Of a stretch of 64,000 nt of DNA, positions 33,570-40,962 are shown piece after piece (positions within the stretch are counted from its first letter, which is position 1; each line of letters starts with the position of its first letter). This DNA comes from Bacteroidota bacterium (GTDB lineage Bacteria; Bacteroidota; Bacteroidia; Bacteroidales; FEN-979). The stretch lies in contig JAPLDF010000075.1 of assembly GCA_026391835.1 (NCBI GenBank), forward strand, positions 124,001 through 188,000, in the 5' to 3' direction. The translations under genes and the position numbers were made by a program. Below the pieces are notes generated by a model that saw only the letters and a program-made list of their open reading frames with translations, made no database searches and was not told the DNA's origin.

Positions 33570-34428
33570 CTTCTTCCTCCCCGTTAAGTTGGTTGCCTTT
33601 GGTCGCCTGGTGTATTCCCAATAATAAGGCCGGTACAAGGACAAAGACCGTAGGAACACTGTAGAGGAATCCTTTTGTCAAAGCAGGATAGGACGATTGC
33701 TGCAAATTGGTGTTAAAACCCAGTTCGTTGAAGGGGACCGGCGAAAGGTAGAGCCATCCGGTTCCGCCGGCTTCATGCTCACCATAGATATGATCGATAT
33801 ATAAATCCTGTTTTTCATATATTCTCCTGCGCGCCTCCCTGATCAAATCTCTCCGCTTTCCATATAACAAAGCCTCATTCGGACAGTTGAACGCACATGC
33901 AGGACTTTCACCGGTTTTCAGCCGTTCGAAACACATGTCACATTTCTGAATTTTCGGGTTGGCACTGTGAAATTCAAATTTAGGGCTGTCAAACGGACAA
34001 GATACCATGCAATAGCGGCAACCCATGCATTTATCTCCGTCCCAGGTTACCGGTCCCATTTTTGTCTTGTGCATGGCCTGGGTCAGGCATGCGGCAACAC
34101 AGGCAGGCTCATTGCAGTGCATACACTGCCGCTTGCAGAACACTTCCCCTTTCGAAGTTTTATAGGTATTCACGACAGTGTTGCAGGATTCATCCGTTTT
34201 GCGGACCGTGGCGATCTTTTTGGTAGGCAATGGTTCCGGAAACCCATGTGCTTCAGCACAGTCGAATTCGCAGCCCCGGCAACCCTTGCAACGGGTTGCA
34301 TCGTATAGAATTCCGTAGAATTCTACAGTGTTTTTGCTGTCAGGAGAGGCAACCGAATTCTTGCCGATTGCCAGTGTCATTCCTGTTACCCCAAGCAGCT
34401 TAAAAAAGCCTCGTCGGTTTAAGCTCAT
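33562..34428 (-). CDS. HybA-like periplasmic [4Fe-4S] protein with Tat signal and C-terminal anchor
   Basis: A 288-residue protein. A twin-arginine signal (NRRGFFKLLG) is followed by four ferredoxin-type clusters: C47-KG-C50-RG-C53-EFD-C57, CKRQCMHCNEPAC, CMGCRYCMVSC and CDMC with a later CAFNC. A hydrophobic helix near residues 250-270 anchors the C-terminus. In hydrogenase-2 HybA carries electrons between the small subunit and HybB. Here it precedes the HybB-like gene, overlapping it by eight bases, so a HybAB pair is formed. The catalytic protein feeding it is not encoded nearby. The predicted site is the periplasm. Confidence 0.9.
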   Translation of the reverse strand: MSLNRRGFFKLLGVTGMTLAIGKNSVASPDSKNTVEFYGILYDATRCKGCRGCEFDCAEAHGFPEPLPTKKIATVRKTDESCNTVVNTYKTSKGEVFCKRQCMHCNEPACVAACLTQAMHKTKMGPVTWDGDKCMGCRYCMVSCPFDSPKFEFHSANPKIQKCDMCFERLKTGESPACAFNCPNEALLYGKRRDLIREARRRIYEKQDLYIDHIYGEHEAGGTGWLYLSPVPFNELGFNTNLQQSSYPALTKGFLYSVPTVFVLVPALLLGIHQATKGNQLNGEEEDE

Positions 34429-34545
34429 AATTCATCTTTTAAATGAAACAAACTTTTCGATTCAAGCTAACATGCTGCCCCTGTTCCTCGCTCCATGAAG
34501 CGGAAATAGTTCCTTCCGGTTCAGGGAAAGGTTAAGAGGGCTTAA

Positions 34546-36237
34546 TTATCTGGTGCCATCAATGAATTTTGTTTGAAAATCTTCCCATATTTCGGGGCCG
34601 AGATCGGCCAGGATGCAATCCTTCAATGATCCGCCATCCTGCAATGCAATATGAGCGTATTGAGGTGTATTGACCATTGTAACTGCAGCCAGGAAATCCT
34701 TAAGCCTCGAAAATTCATCCTTTAACCAGGTTTTGTATTTTTCGGCCATGGCCAGGAACTGTATTTCCCGCAACCAGTTGGTCGGCTCTATCATATACAC
34801 CCATCCGTCGGAATAGGGAGCTGCATTGAGCGCTGACAGGTTTGATATCAGTGATTTATTTTGGGCTGTTATTGTTCCCGAAACGGGTGCATAAATAATG
34901 AGTTGTTTCCCTTTCTGGATCAGTGTCAGTAACCGGTCACCTTTTTTAATTTTTTCACCGGCATTTTTCATTTCAATCCGTGTTAAAGGGCCGGTAACAT
35001 GTTGCAGAAATTCATCAATGCCAATTTTCACTGATCCGTCCTTTTCCATAAAAGCCCATGTATGGGTCTTGTCAAAATAGATCCCTTTGGGAATGTTCAT
35101 TGAATTTTCATCAAAAACGGCCGGATGGCTATAGGCAACATCCTTTGAAACCTTTTTGTTTTTCCTTAATTCACGTGACATCACATCCAGGATAAAACCG
35201 AGTAATCCGAAAGCAATCAAAACCAGGATCACAACCTTAAATATTGTGTAGGCGTCATTTTCAGGAGCAGTTGCCTGGATTACATTGCCATTTAATTTGT
35301 CAAGCTGTGTTTGCCTTTCGTTGTTTACGAGGTCACTGAACCCGTTAGTGCCCAGCAACTGCTGACCATCGGTAAGTACCCATTTGAGAAAAGCAACTTC
35401 ACTTTCATTTTCCGGCCTGGCGGAAGAAACCGAGTATATATTGACAGATAAGGCTTTTGGGTATTTACCAATCCAGATTCCACGGGTAAATTCCTGCAGA
35501 TTGCCATATATATCCTCCATGAAATCAATTTTCCCGTTACCGTTTTTATCAATTGGGATAAGCCTGATATCCTTAATAAGGGCCTGGTTATCATAGTCGA
35601 TGATATCAGCCAGCCTGCAAAAACCTACGGCATTCGGATCCTGTTGAATTGCGGCAATCATTTGTTCCCTGCTTCCTGACACAGTCCCATCGGAATGAAC
35701 CTGGCTGTGCAGAAAATTCCCGACGCCCGATTTTACGGAAGCATCATCTGTCATAAAGCAATGAAGTGGAATGTTTTGTCCGTTTCCCAGGAGTGTTCCC
35801 CATGACTGGTTTTCCGGGTTGTTAAAAATCCTTGTCAACCCTTCCTGGGTAATTCCTTTTCTGTTCAGTTCATCCAGAAACGGATTTTTCACATTCATTA
35901 CAGGTACAATTACATCACGTCCCAGGACCATGGTCCATTTTTGCTGGTTTTTCAGCCCGGTGAACGATTCATCAGAAACAAACCCGATCCCGGTAGTTGT
36001 GTTCAGCATCCCGGTGATGTTCTTATCAGTTGATTTTATCACATTTATTTTTATAGCAGGATTTATTTTACAGAATTCGCTTGCCCATTGCATTGTCAGA
36101 TTATACAAATCCGGTGAAGTTAAAACGTTTATGGACGCATCCTGTGAGGGGCTCTTCGCGGCTACTGCTGCCTTACTTGTTGGTATACTGCATATTAGCA
36201 GACAAATTCCGATGAATAATGAGATCCTGGTTTTCAT
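34546..36237 (-). CDS. Fusion of a PstS-like periplasmic binding domain, a membrane helix and a GcvH-like domain
   Basis: A 563-residue protein, start ATG 36237, with a signal peptide (hydrophobic at about 6-22). Residues about 35-310 resemble PstS-type substrate-binding proteins (INVLTSPDLYNLTMQWASEF, VGFCRLADI). They include an EF-hand-like calcium loop, DKNGNGKIDFME. A membrane helix (about 333-353) leads to a cytoplasmic GcvH-type fold (about 383-490: KTHTWAFMEKDGS, YAPVSGTI, DGWVYMIEPTNWL). The lipoyl hairpin has QKGK in place of E-S-V-K. The final 70 residues (ALQDGGSLKDCIL, GPEIWEDFQTKF) match the end of the protein at 31582. It heads the redox operon and is 117 bases upstream of the HybA-like gene. 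Confidence 0.82.
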   Translation of the reverse strand: MKTRISLFIGICLLICSIPTSKAAVAAKSPSQDASINVLTSPDLYNLTMQWASEFCKINPAIKINVIKSTDKNITGMLNTTTGIGFVSDESFTGLKNQQKWTMVLGRDVIVPVMNVKNPFLDELNRKGITQEGLTRIFNNPENQSWGTLLGNGQNIPLHCFMTDDASVKSGVGNFLHSQVHSDGTVSGSREQMIAAIQQDPNAVGFCRLADIIDYDNQALIKDIRLIPIDKNGNGKIDFMEDIYGNLQEFTRGIWIGKYPKALSVNIYSVSSARPENESEVAFLKWVLTDGQQLLGTNGFSDLVNNERQTQLDKLNGNVIQATAPENDAYTIFKVVILVLIAFGLLGFILDVMSRELRKNKKVSKDVAYSHPAVFDENSMNIPKGIYFDKTHTWAFMEKDGSVKIGIDEFLQHVTGPLTRIEMKNAGEKIKKGDRLLTLIQKGKQLIIYAPVSGTITAQNKSLISNLSALNAAPYSDGWVYMIEPTNWLREIQFLAMAEKYKTWLKDEFSRLKDFLAAVTMVNTPQYAHIALQDGGSLKDCILADLGPEIWEDFQTKFIDGTR

Positions 36238-36271
36238 AATGTTGTCTTTTAAATTGTGATGATACAGGACA

Positions 36272-36287
36272 TTCAATTATAATGCCA
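36272..36287 (-). promoter_or_regulatory. Candidate sigma-54 (-24/-12) promoter for the redox operon
   Basis: Read on the minus strand: TGGCAT, five bases, TTGAA. The GG at -24 and the spacing fit the sigma-54 consensus (TGGCAC, N5, TTGC), but the -12 element has GA instead of GC. It lies 35 bases before the ATG at 36237. The nearby sigma-54 activator gene makes the site plausible. Confidence 0.4.
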
Positions 36288-36432
36288 AAGAAGAATAGTG
36301 TATTTATGCCCTTGATAGTCAGATATATAACAGGATGGTATCTAATAAATAAACACAAGGTGGTGTTGAAATAATAAACACTATTGTGTGAGATGTCATA
36401 TAATAATCAGTCAAACAAGACATTACATGCTA

Positions 36433-36468
36433 TGTATATTTATTCAACACATGTTGAATAAATATACA
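36433..36468. repeat. Perfect 17-bp-arm palindrome between divergent genes
   Basis: The arms are 17 bases each, perfectly complementary, around a two-base centre (CA). The left arm begins TGTATATTTATTCAACA. It is too symmetrical and has too small a centre for a typical terminator, and it lies where an operator for the divergent genes would be expected: about 195 bases before one start and 235 before the other. Confidence 0.75.
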
Positions 36469-36703
36469 AATTAGGGGTTAAGATTGCTGCTGGTCCAATG
36501 GAAGTCCCCTTGGCAATAAAAAAAATCAGTTTTTATCAGCCACAATATTTTACTCTTTCCTGTTCAGCGGGCCATTAAAAATAATTGTTCCGATTGTGGA
36601 TAATCAATTATTATTTCGTAATTTTATATGTTTTTGTTATCGAAAATTGTAACAGGAAAACTCTTTGCAATTATCCCATTTGGGATCGATAAACCGGAGG
36701 GGA

Positions 36704-38434
36704 ATGAAAACAAAACCAACAGCTTGTAATATATTAATAGTAGACAACGAACAGGAGAACCTGATCCTGCTTTCCCGCATGCTCACACAATTGGGTCACA
36801 ACATTTTAGCGGTCAAGACCGGCAATGATGCCCTTTCCATTATCAATTCAGACTTGCCCGACCTCGTGTTGCTTGAGACCAACCTCCCTGATATAAGCGG
36901 CTATGATGTCTGCAAAACTTTGAAGACCATTCATAAATCAAGAGCCATTCCTGCCATATTCATCAGTGCGCTCAATGAAACAGCGGAAAAACTACAGGGA
37001 TTTGCTTCAGGCGCGGTTGATTATATTACCAAGCCATTTAAAACCGAAGAGGTTGTTGCCCGTGTTCAAACCCACCTGGAATTGAGCTGGCTGCGTTCCC
37101 AACTGGAAAGCCAGGCAAAAGAGTTGCAGATAAAAAACCTGCAACTTCAAATGGATTATGTTGATCTCAAGAACAGTGAAAAATCCCTGCATAGTCAGAC
37201 TGAGCGGTTAAGGAACCTCCACCGGATCGACCAGGCCATATTAATGGCGATCGAATCGCCGGAAGCGATCATTCAAACTGCCCTGAAACATATCAAGGGG
37301 TTGCTGCATTGCCAGCGCACCAGTGTCGGCTTGCTTGACCCGGACATGGCAAAAGTGCGTGTATTTGCTGCAGATGTAAGTTGTGAAACGGTTGTTCAGG
37401 TTGGAAGTGACCATTCTGCAGGAGTTTATGGAGATTTGAAAATTCTGCAGCAGGGTAATATGGAGATTGTGGAGAATGTGCTGCTGATGGCTCCACCTGC
37501 TGCAATAATTCAGTTCCTCCAGAGTGAAGGAATTCTGGCTTATATCAATGTTCCTCTCATTTCGGTAAAGGGATTGATCGGTGTGCTGAATGTTGGCTGG
37601 AATGAGCCGAAAACCATTTCTCCGGAAGAAATAGAGATTTCAGGAGAAGTTGGGGGGCAGATCACCATTGCCATCGAGCAGGCACGTTTGATGAACCAGA
37701 CTAAAAACTATGCAGCAGAACTTGAGCAAAGCGTTTCAGAACGTACTGCCCAGCTTCAGGCAGCCAACCAGGAACTTGAAGCGTTTTCGTTTTCGGTATC
37801 GCACGACCTTCATGCACCACTCAGGATTGTTCATGGATATACAAAAATTCTGCTTGAAGAGTATGCAGCTAATCTTGACAATGAGGGGAAAAAAGTATGC
37901 TCAGTCATCATGGAGCATTCGCTGAAAATGGAGCAGCTGATCGATGAACTGCTGTCATTTTCAAAGATCAGCCGTACGCACCTCAACCTGTCGCTGACCA
38001 ATATGAAACTGCTGGTGAATTCTGTTTATCTTGATTTAACAGATACCAAATCACAGGAAAGAATTACCCTTGAACTCGGCGAAATCCACGATGCACAGGC
38101 AGATGCTATCATGATTGGACAAGTTTGGGCCAACCTGCTTTCAAATGCTGTTAAATTCAGTTCCAAAAGGGAAAAAGCTGTGATATCCGTAAGCTCAATA
38201 AAGGGAAATGGCAAAAATATCTACTGTGTGAAAGATAACGGCGCTGGTTTCAATATGGAATATGCAGACAAACTGTTCGGGGTATTTCAACGCCTCCACA
38301 GCACGAATGAGTTTGAAGGTACCGGTGTCGGACTGGCAATTGTTCAGCGGATTGTTTATCGGCATGGCGGCGAGGTATGGGCTGAGGGTGAAGTTGATGG
38401 GGGAGCTGCATTTTACTTCTCCCTTCCGGCATAA
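36704..38434 (+). CDS. Hybrid protein: degenerate receiver, GAF domain and histidine kinase
   Basis: A 576-residue protein from the ATG at 36704, with GGAGG just upstream; the frame opens earlier only with TTG. The receiver (about 8-125) has VDNEQEN instead of VDDxxEN and Glu at the phospho-acceptor (LLETNLP), with the switch lysine kept (ITKPF). A coiled coil leads to a GAF domain (about 180-335: RTSVGLLDP, INVPLISVKGLIGVLNVGW). HisKA (SVSHDLHAPLRIVHGYTK) and HATPase (FQRLHSTNEFEGTGVGLAI) follow. It has no membrane helix. The catalytic end closely resembles the kinases at 55462 and 57860. It is divergent from the redox operon and may regulate or be regulated with it. Confidence 0.88.
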   Translation: MKTKPTACNILIVDNEQENLILLSRMLTQLGHNILAVKTGNDALSIINSDLPDLVLLETNLPDISGYDVCKTLKTIHKSRAIPAIFISALNETAEKLQGFASGAVDYITKPFKTEEVVARVQTHLELSWLRSQLESQAKELQIKNLQLQMDYVDLKNSEKSLHSQTERLRNLHRIDQAILMAIESPEAIIQTALKHIKGLLHCQRTSVGLLDPDMAKVRVFAADVSCETVVQVGSDHSAGVYGDLKILQQGNMEIVENVLLMAPPAAIIQFLQSEGILAYINVPLISVKGLIGVLNVGWNEPKTISPEEIEISGEVGGQITIAIEQARLMNQTKNYAAELEQSVSERTAQLQAANQELEAFSFSVSHDLHAPLRIVHGYTKILLEEYAANLDNEGKKVCSVIMEHSLKMEQLIDELLSFSKISRTHLNLSLTNMKLLVNSVYLDLTDTKSQERITLELGEIHDAQADAIMIGQVWANLLSNAVKFSSKREKAVISVSSIKGNGKNIYCVKDNGAGFNMEYADKLFGVFQRLHSTNEFEGTGVGLAIVQRIVYRHGGEVWAEGEVDGGAAFYFSLPA

Positions 38435-38485
38435 GCAGTGCACACTGTAATCACGTTGACAAAGGAAGACCGGGTAACAGCCGTA

Positions 38486-40876
38486 TTATTGAATTACAAG
38501 TTTCACAGAACCCGCAAACTTCTCACTGCGGACATGCAACACATAGATTCCGGGTGCAAGGGTTGAAATATCAATTTCATGTTCATCAGGAGGGTTGTAT
38601 GTTCCCGGGAAGCATTTGCCCAGGAACTTCCTGCCAACCATATCCATCAGGTCTATGGTCACCCGTTCGCCGGATTTCCGGATGAGCAGCCTGAATGTAC
38701 CGTGTGCGGGGTTGGGGTAAACTGCAAAAGTTGTATTCGGGGAGTGTTCATCGATGCCGACACAGTTATCGTAGGTGAAGACCAGGTTGATAGTTGCTGT
38801 ATTTTTACATCCATTCCCATTGATCACAACCACCGAGTAGGTCTGAACATCATACCCAATCCCGGTTGTTGCAGTGGTGAGGTACCGGTTGGTTGAACCG
38901 GTCGACCACTTGTAGACAGAACCCTGATTACCTGCGTCAAGTGTTACCGTGTCATAAATGCAGACCAGCGAGTCGGTCGGGCCGAGATTAATGTTTGGCA
39001 GCGGGTAAACAACCACATTCGTGCTGCCCGAAAGCTGGTTAAAGCCATCATTGACGACAAGATTATATGTTGTTGTTTCCGTGGGAATCACAGATGGATT
39101 TGCCGAGCCGGAAGTGAATCCTGCTGGAGTTGAACTCCATTGGTAGGTATAAGATCCTGAACCACCGCCCGACAAGGCAAAAAGTCGTGCTGTATCCCCC
39201 AGGCATACTGAGCCGGGTTGTGCAACAGGATTGACGGAAAGGGCCCCCCCTTCAACCGCAACAATCACCTGAGAAGGAGGACTCTGGCAGCCACTTAACA
39301 GATCAGTAACGGTGAGGATGTAAATAATGGTGTGGTCCATATTGCCGGTGGATGGCTCCGGAAGGGTTGATGTGAATCCGGGAGGGTTCGAGGTCCAGGA
39401 ATAAGCATAGGTGCCATATCCGCCACCGGCGGTTCCGTGTAAGGTGGTGCTGGTGCCATTGGCAATGGTAACATTACTCCCTGCATTGGCAACCGGTACC
39501 GGGTGAACCAGGACAATTGCAGAGTCAGATACCGAATGCGTGCATACATCAGTCACCCTCACCGTATATGTATTGTTCCCGACAGGAGGGGTAATAATGA
39601 CTGTACTATCATTCCCTGCAATATTCCACAGGTAGGTGAGGGGCATGATTCCCCCGGTGGTATTTGCTTTCAGTTCAATGCTGCCGCCAAAACACATGGC
39701 TGTGTCGGGGTTTGGTGCAATGGTCATAGGGGAGTAGTCCTCGATATAAACGGTATCCCGTTTGATGGTACCATCGCAGGAGATCTGGTTCAGCGTCAGG
39801 ATCACGGTCTTTTCACCTTCAGGAGTGGTGTCGGGTATGGGATGAATTACTACATTCACACTGTCTTCACCGGGAGGGAAGGTGACATAATCGTCGATAT
39901 GCGCATAGTCAAGGCCATTCACGGCAGTTCCGCCAATCGTATAATGGATGGAATAAGGATAACTGAGGGTGGCCATCAGCCTGAAATTAACCGCCACATC
40001 ATTGCATCCTTCAACCGCTTTGTTCCAAAGCTGGGGAATGGTGCTGTTATTGATCATATTCACGCCCGGACTGCTGAAACTGTTTTGTTCAAGAAATACG
40101 CCAGAGTCAAAGGCTTTATCAACTGCGTCTCCTATGGCCAGTTTTATATGATAGGTTGTACAGGGTTGTACCACGTACCATGCTGTATAAACATAGGTCA
40201 GCCCGTCATATTGAAAGTATTGCCCGCCTGCATTCGACCACCTGGATAATGTATTTGCGCAAATATTGTTGATGGTGACATAATTATTCAAAGAACCCGG
40301 CATCCTGGCAATATTTACGCTGTTATTGGAGAAAGTGCCAGTGATCCCCGGGCCACTCAGGAAAAAACCAAATGCATCGTTGAACTGGTTGCAATATTCA
40401 AAAAATTCCTCGGATCCAAATACATAGCGAAACCGTACCGTGTCAAATTGCGGAATAAAGTCAAATTCAATCACCGCCTTATCGGCCGTGTTGGAACCTG
40501 ATAATGTATTCAGGTCAGGATCTCCGGGGCCACCCACCTGCGAGCCTGCCCCGGGCAAACTGTTTGGACCAATGGCAATGCTTGCTTTTCCTGAAGTCAT
40601 GAGAATGCCGCCTGCCAGTCCCAGCTGGGTTTTGGCGATGCCTGCCGCAACGAACGTACCAACCTGGTCGGAGGTAATATTGTTGGAGGTTCCGTTAAAA
40701 GTGACATTGCTGACGGTAATTCCTGCACCAACCAGGTAGTTCTGGACCAGTTGCTGGGGTGTCATATTCATCGCGGAACCCTGGACAACTGTAAGCTGGG
40801 CATGTGCCTGGCCAGCCAACAACAGGTAAATCCCGCAAATGCAACATACCAGCCATATCCCTCCAATCTTACTCAT
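38486..40876 (-). CDS. Secreted choice-of-anchor L protein with Ig-like domains and T9SS sorting domain
   Basis: A 796-residue protein. A signal peptide (to about residue 26) is followed by a choice-of-anchor-L-type domain (about 30-270), recognisable from VQNYLVGAGITVSNVTF, VEFDFIPQFDTVRFRYVFGS-like text and FFEYCNQFNDAFGFFLSGPG. A Calx-beta-like segment (about 290-390, GEDSVNVVIHPIPD), Ig/PKD-like repeats (about 390-690) and a T9SS type A sorting domain (VYPNPAHGTFRL, ending FAGSVKLVIQ) complete it. It is a cell-surface or released structural protein. A -7 promoter box lies 31 bases upstream. It is convergent with the hybrid kinase. Confidence 0.88.
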   Translation of the reverse strand: MSKIGGIWLVCCICGIYLLLAGQAHAQLTVVQGSAMNMTPQQLVQNYLVGAGITVSNVTFNGTSNNITSDQVGTFVAAGIAKTQLGLAGGILMTSGKASIAIGPNSLPGAGSQVGGPGDPDLNTLSGSNTADKAVIEFDFIPQFDTVRFRYVFGSEEFFEYCNQFNDAFGFFLSGPGITGTFSNNSVNIARMPGSLNNYVTINNICANTLSRWSNAGGQYFQYDGLTYVYTAWYVVQPCTTYHIKLAIGDAVDKAFDSGVFLEQNSFSSPGVNMINNSTIPQLWNKAVEGCNDVAVNFRLMATLSYPYSIHYTIGGTAVNGLDYAHIDDYVTFPPGEDSVNVVIHPIPDTTPEGEKTVILTLNQISCDGTIKRDTVYIEDYSPMTIAPNPDTAMCFGGSIELKANTTGGIMPLTYLWNIAGNDSTVIITPPVGNNTYTVRVTDVCTHSVSDSAIVLVHPVPVANAGSNVTIANGTSTTLHGTAGGGYGTYAYSWTSNPPGFTSTLPEPSTGNMDHTIIYILTVTDLLSGCQSPPSQVIVAVEGGALSVNPVAQPGSVCLGDTARLFALSGGGSGSYTYQWSSTPAGFTSGSANPSVIPTETTTYNLVVNDGFNQLSGSTNVVVYPLPNINLGPTDSLVCIYDTVTLDAGNQGSVYKWSTGSTNRYLTTATTGIGYDVQTYSVVVINGNGCKNTATINLVFTYDNCVGIDEHSPNTTFAVYPNPAHGTFRLLIRKSGERVTIDLMDMVGRKFLGKCFPGTYNPPDEHEIDISTLAPGIYVLHVRSEKFAGSVKLVIQ

Positions 40877-40906
40877 ATCTGATTGAACGTATTAATCTTA
40901 CCCCGG

Positions 40907-40914
40907 CAAAGATA
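40907..40914 (-). promoter_or_regulatory. Promoter -7 box for the choice-of-anchor L gene
   Basis: Read on the minus strand the site is TATCTTTG, a full match to TAnnTTTG, about 30 bases before the ATG. There is no clear -33 TTTG. Confidence 0.5.
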
Positions 40915-40962
40915 ACGATAATCTCCAAGTTTTCTCCGTTTCGGTAATTCACTGTTTCGCTA

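Larger units (their letters stand above)
36238..36703. other. Divergent regulatory region between the redox operon and a hybrid kinase gene
   Basis: This gap of about 465 bases has no credible ORF. It holds a sigma-54-like site (36272-36287, facing the redox operon) and a long perfect palindrome (36433-36468), each described separately. The rest is AT-rich. The codons 36665-36703 ahead of the kinase ATG are open but start only with TTG. Confidence 0.5.

Noticed and set aside
33570-33659. N-terminal extension of the HybB-like protein
   Set aside because: It lies within the HybA-like gene; the ATG at 33569 overlapping its stop is the normal arrangement.
39503-40249. 248-codon plus-strand frame
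   Set aside because: It is antisense to the choice-of-anchor L protein gene; no domain or start signal is visible.
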